Below, one piece after another: positions 9,049 to 18,830 of a DNA stretch of 54,510 nucleotides (positions within the stretch are counted from its first letter, which is position 1; each line of letters opens with the position of its first letter). Location: assembly GCA_018662405.1 (NCBI GenBank), contig JABJGE010000018.1:1-54510 (forward strand). Reading direction: 5' to 3'. The translations under genes were made by a program, and so were the position numbers. The DNA comes from Campylobacteraceae bacterium. GTDB lineage: Bacteria > Campylobacterota > Campylobacteria > Campylobacterales > Arcobacteraceae. The notes below the pieces were generated by a model. That model was not told where the DNA came from. It searched no databases and worked only from the letters and a program-made list of their open reading frames with translations.

Positions 9049-9060
9049 ATTCTATAGAAT
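9049..9060. promoter_or_regulatory. palindrome between divergent aroK and moxR
   Basis: ATTCTATAGAAT is a perfect 12-nt palindrome extended on both sides by AATTAAA and TTTAATT with a 2-nt bulge. It lies between two divergent promoters. A TATAAT at 9103-9108 could serve moxR. The binding protein is unknown. Confidence 0.35.
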
Positions 9061-9132
9061 AATTTAATTGGTATGTAAGTATAATTTTTAATATAATACA
9101 ATTATAATATATTAATATTGGGATAAATATAA

Positions 9133-10071
9133 ATGATAAACATAATTAAAAATGAAATAAAAAAAGTAATAGTTGGACAAGACGAGTTATGCGATAGTAT
9201 GCTAATTGCTCTTTTAAGTAATGGACATATTTTAGTAGAAGGTGTTCCTGGTATTGCTAAAACTACAGCAGTTAAGTCATTAGGACAATCTTTAGGATTA
9301 ACTTTTAAGCGTATTCAATTTACACCTGATCTATTACCAAGTGATATTACAGGAAATGAAATTCTTGATATGAAAAACAATGAATTTAAAGTTAAACATG
9401 GTCCAATATTTACAAATCTTTTACTTGCAGATGAAATTAATAGAGCAGGGGCTAAAGTTCAATCGGCATTATTAGAAGCTATGGCTGAAAATCAAGTAAC
9501 TATAGGAGAAGAAACATTTAAACTTGAAGAACCTTTTATGGTGCTAGCAACAGCAAACCCTGTAGAGCAAGATGGTACATATGAATTACCAGAAGCCTCA
9601 TTAGATAGATTTATGTTAAAAGTAGAAGTAGGATATAACAATATAGATGAAGAATTTGAAATTGTACAAAGAGTTGCAAATAAAGGATTTGAGACTATTA
9701 ATCAAGTACTAAACGTAGATGAATTAAAGAATTTAAAACAACAAGTACATGATATTCATATTGATGATGAAGTAAGTAAATATATTTTAAAAATTATATT
9801 TGCTACAAGAGAACCAGAGAATTATGATCTTGAAGAGATATCACAATATATTGAATTTGGTGCGAGTCCTAGAGGTAGTATTGATCTGTATAAAGCTTGT
9901 AAAGCTTATGCATTTATTCAAGGTAAAGACTTTGTTACACCTGCAGATGTAGCAAAGTCTGCGTATTTAGTATTAAGACATAGAATTATATTAAATTATG
10001 AAGCACAAGCAGATGATATTACAGTTGATAATATTATTAAAAAAATATTACAAAAAATACCAACACCATAA
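9133..10071 (+). CDS. MoxR-family AAA+ ATPase
   Basis: MoxR ATPases act as chaperone-like partners of VWA-domain proteins. The 312-residue protein has Walker A GVPGIAKTT (37-45), Walker B LLLADEINRA (D100/E101), sensor 1 ATANPVE and the Arg-finger region EASLDRF, which identify the MoxR clade. It starts a seven-gene operon (MoxR, DUF58, small TM protein, two VWA proteins, TPR protein, BatD) that matches the Bat (aerotolerance) locus layout. Its role in assembling or remodelling that membrane complex is inferred from family context. Confidence 0.93.
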   Translation: MINIIKNEIKKVIVGQDELCDSMLIALLSNGHILVEGVPGIAKTTAVKSLGQSLGLTFKRIQFTPDLLPSDITGNEILDMKNNEFKVKHGPIFTNLLLADEINRAGAKVQSALLEAMAENQVTIGEETFKLEEPFMVLATANPVEQDGTYELPEASLDRFMLKVEVGYNNIDEEFEIVQRVANKGFETINQVLNVDELKNLKQQVHDIHIDDEVSKYILKIIFATREPENYDLEEISQYIEFGASPRGSIDLYKACKAYAFIQGKDFVTPADVAKSAYLVLRHRIILNYEAQADDITVDNIIKKILQKIPTP

Positions 10072-10080
10072 AATTATTTA

Positions 10081-10908
10081 ATGTCAAATAAAATAAAATT
10101 AGATATTAGAACTAAAAGAAATCTCTTTTTAAATACTACTGGTGAGCATAAGTCAGTATTTAATGGTGATGGATTGGACTTTCGAGAAATTAGAGAGTAT
10201 GATACTAGTGATGATATAAGACATATTAATTGGAAAGTTACTGCTAGAAGAGGAACGGCAAGTGTAAATATATTTAATGAAGATAAGCAATTAAATATAG
10301 TGCTAGTATATTTAAATAGTGGTAGTTTGTATTTTGGAAGTATTAAAAGTAAACAAGATACAGCTATTGAAATCCTAAATTTATTAGCAAGTAGTGCTTT
10401 ACAGAAGAATGATTTAATTAGTACCACTTTCTTTTCTAAAGATGAGCAAAAATTTTTCAAAGCTACAAAAAATAAGAAAATAGTTAATCAATTAATTGAT
10501 ACAGCTTATGAATTAGATCCAATAGGAAATACAATAGATTATAAAAAGTTAGGACTTTATCTTGCTAATAAAATAAAGAAAAAATCATTAATATTTATAA
10601 TAGGTGATTTTCTTGAGATACCTGATTTTAAATTTTTATCTAAAAAGCATGAAATATATTGTGCAATAGTAAGAGATAATTTAGAAGAAGATTTAAAGTT
10701 ATCAGGTGAATATAATTTTATTAATACAAATAATAAAGAAGAGGACTTAATATATTTAGATGATGCTGCAATAGTAAAATATAATAAGTTAATGAGAGAA
10801 CATGATCAAAAATTATTCTCCCATTTTGTAAAATCAAGAATTAAATATCATAAAATATATACAAGTGATAATATATTTAAATCATTAAGTAAGTTAGTGA
10901 AGGCCTAG
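10081..10908 (+). CDS. DUF58 protein of the Bat operon
   Basis: The 275-residue protein carries the DUF58 signature DGLDFREIREYDTSDDIRHI followed by NWKVTARR near residues 30-58. The rest resembles a degenerate VWA fold (LNIVLVYLNSG, KSLIFIIGDF). DUF58 proteins are almost always encoded just after MoxR, as here with a 9-nt gap. There is no membrane segment, so it is probably cytoplasmic and may bridge MoxR to the VWA proteins. The biochemical activity of the family is not established. Confidence 0.88.
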   Translation: MSNKIKLDIRTKRNLFLNTTGEHKSVFNGDGLDFREIREYDTSDDIRHINWKVTARRGTASVNIFNEDKQLNIVLVYLNSGSLYFGSIKSKQDTAIEILNLLASSALQKNDLISTTFFSKDEQKFFKATKNKKIVNQLIDTAYELDPIGNTIDYKKLGLYLANKIKKKSLIFIIGDFLEIPDFKFLSKKHEIYCAIVRDNLEEDLKLSGEYNFINTNNKEEDLIYLDDAAIVKYNKLMREHDQKLFSHFVKSRIKYHKIYTSDNIFKSLSKLVKA

Positions 10909-10909
10909 A

Positions 10910-11281
10910 ATGGAACAATTAAAAGATATTAGAGCAATAGAAGTAATTAATATAGATTATTCACCATATATTATCACTTTAAGCGTGTTAGTTATTTTAT
11001 TCTTACTTATATTGTATTATTTTATGAAAAAAGATAAAGTTGTGACAGATGAGCAAAAGGCAATTAAATATCTAAAAAATTTAGATTTCAATAGTGAAAG
11101 TAAATTATTAGCATATGACTTTACCTTGTACGGAAAAGTATGTGTAACATCTTTGTATGAAGATGAGTTTATGGTAATTGTTAATAAGCTTGAAAAATAT
11201 AAATATAAAAAAAATATGTCAGAAAATATAGATATTGATTTAATTAATGATATGAAAGATTATATAAGGGTAAGATTGTAA
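10910..11281 (+). CDS. small membrane protein of the Bat operon (DUF4381-like position)
   Basis: The 123-residue protein has one transmembrane helix (residues about 23-42, IITLSVLVILFLLILYYF) and a charged cytoplasmic part. Bat operons often have a DUF4381 protein in this position and with this topology; the sequence match itself is weak. It starts 1 nt after DUF58 and its stop overlaps the next start (TAATG), so translation is coupled. Confidence 0.6.
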   Translation: MEQLKDIRAIEVINIDYSPYIITLSVLVILFLLILYYFMKKDKVVTDEQKAIKYLKNLDFNSESKLLAYDFTLYGKVCVTSLYEDEFMVIVNKLEKYKYKKNMSENIDIDLINDMKDYIRVRL

Positions 11282-12180
11282 TGGATATATTTAATAATAT
11301 TACATTTGAATATCCATATGCATTTGTATTTTTAATTATATATTTTATATGTATATATTTTTGTAAACAAAAAAGCCAAAGTCTATATTTTTCAAATACT
11401 AAACTATTAAAAAGTGTTACAAAAAATCAGGGATTATTAATTAAAATTTTAAGATTTCTAATTGTCTTATCTATAATAATTGCAATAGCGTCACCTATTA
11501 AAACAAATGAAGTGATAATAGATCAAAATAAAGGTTATGAAATTTCAATTATTTTAGATACAAGTGGAAGTATGCTTGAATCAAATAAGTTTAAAATTAC
11601 TAAAGAAATTTTAAGTGACTTTATTAAAAAAAGAAAAACAGATAGGTTGGCATTAAGTATTTTTGCAGATTTTGCATATGTAGCAGTACCACTTACTTAT
11701 GATAAAAAAAGCTTATTAAATCTTTTAGAACATGTAGAAGTAGGAATTGCAGGTAAAAGTCGTACCTCACTTTATGAAGCATTATTTTTAAGCTCAAATC
11801 TTTTTGAGAATAGTAAATCAAAACATAAAATAGCCATATTACTTACAGATGGTATGAATAATGTAGATACAATACCATTGGATGTGGCAATATCACGAGC
11901 AAATAAATACGGAATTAAAGTTTATACAGTTGGTATTGGGAATTCTCATGATTATAATATAAATGTATTAGATCAAATTGCTAATGAAACTGGGGCTAAA
12001 TCATTTGAGGCAAATAGTGTTGAAATGCTACAAAAGATATATGACACAATTGATAAGTTAGAGAAAAGTGATATTAAAATACAGAAATATATTAAAAAAG
12101 AATACTTCTATCAGTATCCACTTGATATAGCAATAGGTTTATTGTTTTTATTGATTTTATTAAATAGGAGATATTCATGA
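11281..12180 (+). CDS. batA: VWA-domain membrane protein (BatA-like)
   Basis: The 299-residue protein has two N-terminal transmembrane helices (about 14-28 and 54-72), a periplasmic von Willebrand A domain and a C-terminal helix (about 276-294). The metal-ion site DTSGS (residues 93-97) is intact, with the further Thr and Asp in the SRTS and LLTDG segments. BatA-like proteins are coupled to MoxR ATPases and linked to oxidative or envelope stress tolerance in some bacteria. It overlaps batB by 4 nt. Confidence 0.9.
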   Translation: MDIFNNITFEYPYAFVFLIIYFICIYFCKQKSQSLYFSNTKLLKSVTKNQGLLIKILRFLIVLSIIIAIASPIKTNEVIIDQNKGYEISIILDTSGSMLESNKFKITKEILSDFIKKRKTDRLALSIFADFAYVAVPLTYDKKSLLNLLEHVEVGIAGKSRTSLYEALFLSSNLFENSKSKHKIAILLTDGMNNVDTIPLDVAISRANKYGIKVYTVGIGNSHDYNINVLDQIANETGAKSFEANSVEMLQKIYDTIDKLEKSDIKIQKYIKKEYFYQYPLDIAIGLLFLLILLNRRYS

Positions 12181-13136
12181 TTAGTTTTGATTCTCCAAAT
12201 GCATTCTATGTTTTAGCTCTTTTAATAATAGTTTATTTCGTAACGGGTATTGTTAAAAACTATGAAAATTATTTTAGTTCGCAAATGCTTGAAAAGATAA
12301 TAGTAGGAAAAAATAGTTCTAAAATAAAGCTATGGTTATTAATATTTAGTTTTATATTTTTAATAATTGCATTAGCTCGTCCTATAATTATTGGTAAGCC
12401 TATAAAAATAGCTCAAAGTAACCTAAGTGTTGTTGTTGCTTTTGATATATCTCGGTCAATGAGTTGTGAAGATGTATATCCAAATAGGTTACAGTTTAGT
12501 CAAAATAAATTTAATCTATTTTTGGAAAATATAAAAGATACAAAAGTAGGTGTAATTGGATTCTCTAGTAGATCATTTTTAGTAGCACCAATTACAAATG
12601 ACTATAGTACATTAAAATATCTTGTTCAGAATCTCAATCAACAAACAATTAGTGTAAATGGTTCTTCTGTATATGAGGCTTTAGAAACAACAAATAATCT
12701 TCTTCAATCATCTAAACAAAAAGCATTAATTGTATTTACTGATGGTACTGATGATACAGATTTTTCAAAAAGTATAGAGTTTGCAAAAGATAATAATATT
12801 AAAGTATTTGTGTATGCTGTTGCAACTAAAAAGGGTGGAGTAATACCTTTAGGCAATGATGAGGTACAAAAAGATTCAAATGGTAATATTGTAATTACAA
12901 ATTTAAATGAAAATATAAAAGAATTAGCATTTCAAAGTGGTGGTGCATATTTAGAATTTTCTTCATCTAAAATAGATATCAAAGAGTTTATAAATACAAT
13001 TAAAAAAAGTAGTAAAAAGAAAGAAGAAAAAGATGTGACTATCACAGATAATGAGGAATTATTTTATTATCCATTATTAATTGCGTTGATCTTATTTTTA
13101 GTTTCTATTAGTGGATTTAGGAAGACAAAAAGATGA
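12177..13136 (+). CDS. batB: VWA-domain membrane protein (BatB-like)
   Basis: The 319-residue paralogue of the preceding gene has the same layout: N-terminal helices (about 8-22, 52-70), a VWA domain with MIDAS D90-I-S-R-S94, the segments NGSS and VFTDGTDD, and a C-terminal helix. Two VWA proteins in tandem is the classical BatA/BatB arrangement, and the two may pair. It overlaps both neighbours by 4 nt, so the block is translationally coupled. Confidence 0.9.
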   Translation: MISFDSPNAFYVLALLIIVYFVTGIVKNYENYFSSQMLEKIIVGKNSSKIKLWLLIFSFIFLIIALARPIIIGKPIKIAQSNLSVVVAFDISRSMSCEDVYPNRLQFSQNKFNLFLENIKDTKVGVIGFSSRSFLVAPITNDYSTLKYLVQNLNQQTISVNGSSVYEALETTNNLLQSSKQKALIVFTDGTDDTDFSKSIEFAKDNNIKVFVYAVATKKGGVIPLGNDEVQKDSNGNIVITNLNENIKELAFQSGGAYLEFSSSKIDIKEFINTIKKSSKKKEEKDVTITDNEELFYYPLLIALILFLVSISGFRKTKR

Positions 13137-13879
13137 AAAGTATAGGTTTACTCTTATTATGTATAGTTGTATTAAATGCAAATATTTTTGATGATATTAA
13201 TATATATAAAGCAAATAAATCATATGAAAATAAAATATTTGATGATGCTATACAATCATATGAGAAAATAGAAAATAAGACAGATAAAATTTATTATAAT
13301 TTAGCCAATAGTTATTATAAAGAAGAAAAATATAAAGAAGCTATAGAAAATTATAATAAGATAAATAATGATACAAATGCTATAGGCTATAAAAAGTTAC
13401 ATAATTTAGGAAATAGTTATGCAAAAGAAAATAATATTGAAAAAGCAATAGAATCTTATGAACAAGCTTTAAAAATAAGAAAAGATAAAGACACTCAATT
13501 TAATCTTGACTTACTAAAAAAGAAACAAGAAGATAAGAAAAAACAAGATCAAAAAGATAAAGATAAAAAGAAGAACGATAAACAAAAAGAAAAAAATAAA
13601 GAAGATCAAAAAAATAATCAAGACAAAAAAGATTCTAAAAAAGATGATAAGAATAAAAAAAGTCAAAAAAAGAAAGACAATAAAAAAGAGGAAAAAAAGT
13701 CAAAAAAAGAACAAGATAAAGAAAAAGATACACAACAAATGAAGAGTAATAATACTTTAACAAATAAAGAAGAAAAAAGATGGAATAAAATGTTGAAAAA
13801 TCGTAAATTAAATACGTTAATGATTCCATTAGAAAAGAAGGGTAAGAATGATGATACAGAACAAATCAATCCTTGGTAA
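13133..13879 (+). CDS. batC: TPR protein with long Lys-rich tail (BatC-like)
   Basis: The 248-residue protein has a signal peptide (to about residue 16), three TPR-like units (residues about 30-120; e.g. YNLANSYYKEEKYKEAIENY and LGNSYAKENNIEKAIESYEQ) and then about 75 residues made almost only of Lys, Asp, Glu, Gln and Asn. The tail is coded by a nearly pure purine tract on the + strand (about 13509-13740). BatC proteins normally carry TPRs, but the extreme charge of this tail is notable. Its end overlaps batD by 32 nt. Confidence 0.8.
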   Translation: MKSIGLLLLCIVVLNANIFDDINIYKANKSYENKIFDDAIQSYEKIENKTDKIYYNLANSYYKEEKYKEAIENYNKINNDTNAIGYKKLHNLGNSYAKENNIEKAIESYEQALKIRKDKDTQFNLDLLKKKQEDKKKQDQKDKDKKKNDKQKEKNKEDQKNNQDKKDSKKDDKNKKSQKKKDNKKEEKKSKKEQDKEKDTQQMKSNNTLTNKEEKRWNKMLKNRKLNTLMIPLEKKGKNDDTEQINPW

Positions 13880-15284
13880 AATTTTATTAATTTTATGTTT
13901 ACCAATATTTTTAATTGCAAATGTAAATGCGTATCTAGATAAGAAAGTTGCAACAAAAGGTGAAGTTGTAACATATACAATAAATGCAGTAGGGGAAGAT
14001 ATTAAGATACCATATCTTAAAAGTATTGGTGGAAATGATATTATATCAACATCTACATCATCTCAAGTTCGAATAATAAATTCAAAAATTACTAAACAGC
14101 AATCAACACAATATCAATTTATTGCAAATAATAAATCAATTTTAAAGTCAATAAAAATACAAATAGCGAATAAAGACTACTATACCCAAGAGTTAACTTT
14201 AGATGTAAAAGAACCTATGGCATCTAAAGATGGTGATGATTATCAGTTGAAAATAATGGTAGATAAAACAAAAGTTTATGTTGGTGAAGCTATACGATTT
14301 ACTTTAGAATTTAAATATAAAATTGGTTTAGGTGTTATTGATCTTAAACTAGATGAGTTAAAACAAAATAATTTTATAATTAAAAGATTGAAATCAATGG
14401 ATCCTATACAGAAAGGTGATTATTCAATATTAGTACAAGAATATATTATTTTTCCACAAATATCTTCAAATTTAGTTATTGATAAACAATTAATTAATGT
14501 AGCTACAAGAGACCCTAGAAGTAGATTTATTAGATGGAATAAAGTATATTCAAATTCGTTAAATATAGAAGTATTAGAATTACCAAATGGTTTAAATATT
14601 CAAGGGGAATATAAATTAGATGCTACAATAGATAAAAATACAGTAGATATAAATAAACCTATTAATTTTACTGTATCTATTAAAGGGTTTGGAAATATCA
14701 ATGATATAGAAGATATTAAATTAGATCTTAAAGATGAGCTTGTATATAGTTCGAAACCACAGTTAAAAGAGTTTATAAAAAATGGAAGATATGGTGGAGA
14801 GTTTATTCAAAAATTTTCTATTATAGGAAATAAGGATTTTATAATTCCTTCTATTAAATTTAAATATTTTGATACTAAAATAAATAAGGAAAAGGTATTG
14901 TCATCAAAAGAGTTTACTATTAAAGTAAATGCTTTAAAAAGTGACTTACCTCAAATTCAAACAAATATTAATACAAGTCTAAATAAGCCAGAAATTATTG
15001 TTAAAGAAGAAAACTATATAAAATATATGTATGGATTAATAGGTGTACTAATAGGCTTATTAATAGCATTTGTTAGTAGATTAAAAAAGAATAAGAAAAG
15101 AGTTGAAAGACCAATAGATATTCAAATAAAAAAAGCTAAAAATGATAAAGAGTTGTATGAAGTATTATTACCGTATAGTAATGATAATGAAATAAAAGAT
15201 ATTATAAATTTATTAGAGATGAATATTTATCAAAATAAGAATTTTAAGATTAATAAAAAAGAATTAATCAATATTATTAAATAA
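13848..15284 (+). CDS. batD: BatD-like oxygen-tolerance protein
   Basis: The 478-residue protein has a signal peptide (LGKILLILCLPIFLIANVNA, residues about 8-27), beta-rich Ig-like domains with the BatD entry motif NAYLDKKVATKGEVVTYTI, a single transmembrane helix near residues 390-408 and a cytoplasmic tail. Size and layout agree with BatD, the last gene of Bat operons. Two ATGs are adjacent (13848 and 13851); either gives the same signal peptide. The 32-nt overlap with the TPR gene implies coupling. A bidirectional terminator follows. Confidence 0.85.
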   Translation: MMIQNKSILGKILLILCLPIFLIANVNAYLDKKVATKGEVVTYTINAVGEDIKIPYLKSIGGNDIISTSTSSQVRIINSKITKQQSTQYQFIANNKSILKSIKIQIANKDYYTQELTLDVKEPMASKDGDDYQLKIMVDKTKVYVGEAIRFTLEFKYKIGLGVIDLKLDELKQNNFIIKRLKSMDPIQKGDYSILVQEYIIFPQISSNLVIDKQLINVATRDPRSRFIRWNKVYSNSLNIEVLELPNGLNIQGEYKLDATIDKNTVDINKPINFTVSIKGFGNINDIEDIKLDLKDELVYSSKPQLKEFIKNGRYGGEFIQKFSIIGNKDFIIPSIKFKYFDTKINKEKVLSSKEFTIKVNALKSDLPQIQTNINTSLNKPEIIVKEENYIKYMYGLIGVLIGLLIAFVSRLKKNKKRVERPIDIQIKKAKNDKELYEVLLPYSNDNEIKDIINLLEMNIYQNKNFKINKKELINIIK

Positions 15285-15285
15285 T

Positions 15286-15321
15286 AAAAAAGGGTAGATA
15301 CAAATTGCATCTACCCTTTTT
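15286..15321. terminator. bidirectional terminator between batD and rplS
   Basis: AAAAAGGGTAGAT (15287-15299) pairs with ATCTACCCTTTTT (15309-15321) around a 9-nt loop. With A and T runs on either side it can act for both converging transcripts. Confidence 0.9.
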
Positions 15322-15338
15322 AGAAAACTAAAAAAGAA

Positions 15339-15695
15339 TTATTTTCTTAATTCTTGAATCTTAGCTTTTTTACCAGTAAGTGTTCTTAAGTAATGAAGCT
15401 TAGCTCTTCTTACTTTACCACATCTTAGTACTTCAATAGACTTTAAACTATCTGAGTATAAAGGAAAAATTCTTTCAACACCAACACCGTTAGCACCGAT
15501 TTTTCTAATAGTGAATGTATTTGAAACACCTTCACCTTTTAATGCAATAACAACACCTTCAAAATTCTGAACTCTTGTTTTTGCACCTTCTTTAATCTCA
15601 ACACCTAATTTTAAAGTGTCTCCAGCTCTAAATGATGGAACTTCTTTCGTTTCAATTTGAGCTGACTCAAATGCTGATATATATTTATTTTTCAT
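15339..15695 (-). CDS. rplS: 50S ribosomal protein L19
   Basis: L19 lies at the 30S-50S interface. The 118-residue protein has the family motifs [16 protein letters not shown], the [12 protein letters not shown] loop and the C-terminal [12 protein letters not shown] chose the ATG at 15695 because AAGGAAG lies just upstream and the protein then has the standard length; the open frame continues 15 codons further upstream without an SD. It is the last gene of the minus-strand block, 89 nt after trmD. Confidence 0.96.
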   Translation of the reverse strand: MKNKYISAFESAQIETKEVPSFRAGDTLKLGVEIKEGAKTRVQNFEGVVIALKGEGVSNTFTIRKIGANGVGVERIFPLYSDSLKSIEVLRCGKVRRAKLHYLRTLTGKKAKIQELRK

Positions 15696-15784
15696 TATTT
15701 CTTCCTTTTGGTCGGGGGTGCTTGAAATACAGTGCCCCATTTAGGAGACTCGACAAAAATGGCTAAAAGCCTATGTGGAATCTC

Positions 15785-16453
15785 TTATGGTCTATAATAC
15801 TTAGTTTTGCATATAGACATTTTGTTTTTTAAGTCGTGTATTTTACTATGATTTCCCTTTAGTAATTCTGAGGGTACATTTAAATTATTAAAATTTATAG
15901 GTTTTGTAAAAGATGGTGCTTCTAATAAGTTATTTGAATTATAACTTTCTTCATCAAGAGAGGCTCCATTTCCAAGAACATCTTCTATATTTCTAGATAT
16001 AGCATCTGCCATAATTAATGAAGGTAATTCCCCACCTGTTAGTATATATTCACCTATACTAAATACTTCATCTGCATAGGTTTCAATAACTCTTTCATCA
16101 ATACCTTCATATCTACCACTTACAAAAACAATATTTTCTTTATTGGCTAATCTAACTGCATCTTTTTGATTAAAAGGCTTAGCAGCTGCTAATGGAAAAA
16201 TAATATATGCATTAGGATTCTCTTGTTTAATTTTATCTAAACAATCAAACAGTGGTTGTGCTGTCATAAGTTGACCAGCTCCACCACCGCAAAGTGTATC
16301 ATCAACTTTTTTGTGCTTGTTTTTAGTGTAATCTCTTGGATTGAAAAAATTGATTGAAAAAATATTTTTATCCATTGCTCGTTTTAAAATTGAGTCTTGG
16401 AAATATGGTTCAATTAAATTTGGAAATAGAGTTACAAAACTAAATTTGTGCAT
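15785..16453 (-). CDS. trmD: tRNA (guanine-N1)-methyltransferase
   Basis: TrmD methylates G37 of tRNAs reading CNN and CGG codons, which keeps the reading frame. The 222-residue protein has the knotted SPOUT fold signatures: [10 protein letters not shown] at the start, [23 protein letters not shown] and [13 protein letters not shown]. The start at 16453 is preferred because AAAAGG is 5-6 nt upstream and [11 protein letters not shown] matches the family start; the open frame begins 7 codons earlier. trmD-rplS stay together, but the usual rpsP and rimM are not upstream; an AddB-like nuclease is. Confidence 0.95.
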   Translation of the reverse strand: MHKFSFVTLFPNLIEPYFQDSILKRAMDKNIFSINFFNPRDYTKNKHKKVDDTLCGGGAGQLMTAQPLFDCLDKIKQENPNAYIIFPLAAAKPFNQKDAVRLANKENIVFVSGRYEGIDERVIETYADEVFSIGEYILTGGELPSLIMADAISRNIEDVLGNGASLDEESYNSNNLLEAPSFTKPINFNNLNVPSELLKGNHSKIHDLKNKMSICKTKYYRP

Positions 16454-16474
16454 AAAATACCTTTTATTTATCAT

Positions 16475-18829
16475 TTAATCCCTTTGGCATATTGTAGTGT
16501 AAGGACAATATTGACATTCTTTTAAATCATCACATTTACTAAAGTTAACACTATTAGTTGTAAGTTCAGATAGTTTTTCATCTAATAAAACTAATTTTTC
16601 ATCTAACATTTGTTCATCTAGTAGTTGACCACTATTAAGGTCATAATAGCATACCTTTAATATTTTATCACTTTGATTAGCTAGGTAATAAAATTCAAGT
16701 TGAAAGTCTTTAGCTTTTTCATAAGTTTTTAATGTATCTATTTTGAGTGATTTAGAAGTCTTGTAGTCAAGAATATCAATTGAAGCATCTTGATGTATAT
16801 CTATTCGATCAATTGAACCAGTAAGTGTTACTCCATTATGTATAATTTTAAATGTTTTCTCACATTCTAGTATTTTAATACCTTGATTAAATCTTTTGAT
16901 ATCTGTTTTAACTAATTTTTGTATTTTCTTTTTCCAAAGCTCAATATCGAATATTAAGTATGGATTATTTATTTCAAAGCTTGTAAGTTTATTGATAATA
17001 TTTTTATATAAAATCTCTTCATTTGAAAAATAATTATTTTTTTTATAAATATCTTCTAGTGTATTATGAATTATTTGTCCTAATTCAAAACCTTGTGGTT
17101 TGATACTAAAATGATGTTCTTTTATTTTTAATATATCTTGTAAGTAATATTTTCTTTTACATTCCAAAAATCTTTTAAGTGAAGTTGCTGACCATATTTT
17201 TTTTGACAAATCAATATCTAAGATAATGTCATCATCAAGAGTTTGGATTTTATTTTGAGTGTACAATATATTTTCAAATATCTTATCACAAGTAGTTTTT
17301 GTATGTTTATAATCTAAAAGTTGTATAGCAAAACGACTAATATTAGAAATATCATTTTGTACATAGCTTATATAAATATGAGAAGCTTGTTTGAATAGTT
17401 TATCATAATAATATGCTTGTAGGTTTTGTCTATTTGTAGCAGTAGGAAGAGATGCTAATTCTTTAATATGTGATGATAAAAACTTATCTTTGCTACTTCT
17501 TTTGGGAACAATATCATCATTGAAGTCACATACAATAACCCCTTTAAAATTTACTGATCTAGTTTCTAATAAACCCATAACGGTGATTTTCCCACCACGA
17601 GTATCGTCGATAGTTAGCTTGTTTAATTTTTGAATTAATATTTTGAAGAAGTCTTTTAATTCAATTTTTACATTATTATCAAAAAATACATGAGTGAGTG
17701 TAAATAAAATCTTTTGGATGGATTGTTTAACTTCATTTGTATCATTGTTGTTTTCAATAAATTCTCTTATTGTTTCTAATATATTATGTGAAATATTTTT
17801 ATTCCAGTTTTGTTCTATTTTTAAGAAAAATTCATTTTCTATTTCAACAAATTCTAATAATTTTTGATGTTGAGTTTGTCTATCATTCATAAAAGTACTA
17901 ATTGCATTAATAGTTTTATATGAAGCCGTATCTTTTATATCAAATCCAAAAGCAAAATTAAAATAATTTTCTTTATCAAATAATTTCAATTGAGAAGCAA
18001 ATGTCTCATCTGGTAATATAATTACAATATCTTCAGGATTTATTTTTTCTATCATGATTAAATCGTATATTGATTGTTTGATAAAAGCAATTTGATTTAT
18101 TCTAGATTCAAATGGAAATATTTTTGCTGGACTTTTTATTTCTTCTATTTTATTTACTTCCAAAATTTCATTTGTTGATAGATTAATAGTATATTTATTG
18201 TTTAATTGTAAATTTAAAGTGTTATTGTTAATTTGTAATATAGACTTTTCATTCAATTTATTATAATCAAATTGGACAGTTGTAGTATTATGTGATGATA
18301 TTTGATCTATTATTAAGTATTCAAATTTACTTAAATAACCTTCTAATACTATATGAATAGTATCAAATGACTGTATATATTCAGTATTAATACTATAATT
18401 ATCTGGTAAATTAAGTTTATCTACAAGATTATGTTTATTTAATATATTTATATAGTTTTGTTTTACAATTTTTAAAATTTCAATATGCTCAGTATAGTGT
18501 GCATATGTATCATATTGATCTAATGAGTCTATTTCAATATTTTCATGAGACAATTCCCCTAAAAATCTAAATATAAAATCACTTTGTCTAAAAAATTCAT
18601 GACTTTTTGTACTGATTCCAAGTTGGTTAAACTCTATAAAATCAACTGCTTCTTTAAGATATATTATTCGTAAGTTTTCATCTATATATTTTTTCTTATT
18701 TATATTAATAGAATTTTTAAATAATTCATCAATTGAAATTATTTTTGGAAGCAGGGTATTTATCTCTTGATTTATAGAAATATAGTTTCTAATTGCTCTA
18801 GATGTGGGAAAAACAAGTAGTTTATTCAA
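16475..18829 (-). CDS. addB: AddB-like PD-(D/E)XK nuclease
   Basis: This 784-residue protein resembles the AddB subunit of AddAB double-strand-break repair enzymes. The N-terminus keeps a helicase-like fold (VFPTSRAIRNYI in place of a P-loop, and IVILPDETFA), without a working Walker A. The C-terminal nuclease shows FLECKRKYYLQ, the acidic GSIDRIDIH and the catalytic ILDYKTSK. An iron-sulfur cluster is suggested by the Cys in FLECKR plus C772, C775 and C781. It would resect DNA ends with an AddA partner that is not in this window. hemH ends 1 nt upstream of its start. Confidence 0.85.
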   Translation of the reverse strand: MNKLLVFPTSRAIRNYISINQEINTLLPKIISIDELFKNSININKKKYIDENLRIIYLKEAVDFIEFNQLGISTKSHEFFRQSDFIFRFLGELSHENIEIDSLDQYDTYAHYTEHIEILKIVKQNYINILNKHNLVDKLNLPDNYSINTEYIQSFDTIHIVLEGYLSKFEYLIIDQISSHNTTTVQFDYNKLNEKSILQINNNTLNLQLNNKYTINLSTNEILEVNKIEEIKSPAKIFPFESRINQIAFIKQSIYDLIMIEKINPEDIVIILPDETFASQLKLFDKENYFNFAFGFDIKDTASYKTINAISTFMNDRQTQHQKLLEFVEIENEFFLKIEQNWNKNISHNILETIREFIENNNDTNEVKQSIQKILFTLTHVFFDNNVKIELKDFFKILIQKLNKLTIDDTRGGKITVMGLLETRSVNFKGVIVCDFNDDIVPKRSSKDKFLSSHIKELASLPTATNRQNLQAYYYDKLFKQASHIYISYVQNDISNISRFAIQLLDYKHTKTTCDKIFENILYTQNKIQTLDDDIILDIDLSKKIWSATSLKRFLECKRKYYLQDILKIKEHHFSIKPQGFELGQIIHNTLEDIYKKNNYFSNEEILYKNIINKLTSFEINNPYLIFDIELWKKKIQKLVKTDIKRFNQGIKILECEKTFKIIHNGVTLTGSIDRIDIHQDASIDILDYKTSKSLKIDTLKTYEKAKDFQLEFYYLANQSDKILKVCYYDLNSGQLLDEQMLDEKLVLLDEKLSELTTNSVNFSKCDDLKECQYCPYTTICQRD

Positions 18830-18830
18830 A

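Noticed and set aside
13635-13980. Minus-strand open frames opposite batC and batD
   Set aside because: They are Leu/Phe/Ser-rich shadows of the Lys-rich purine tract, without SD or family features.
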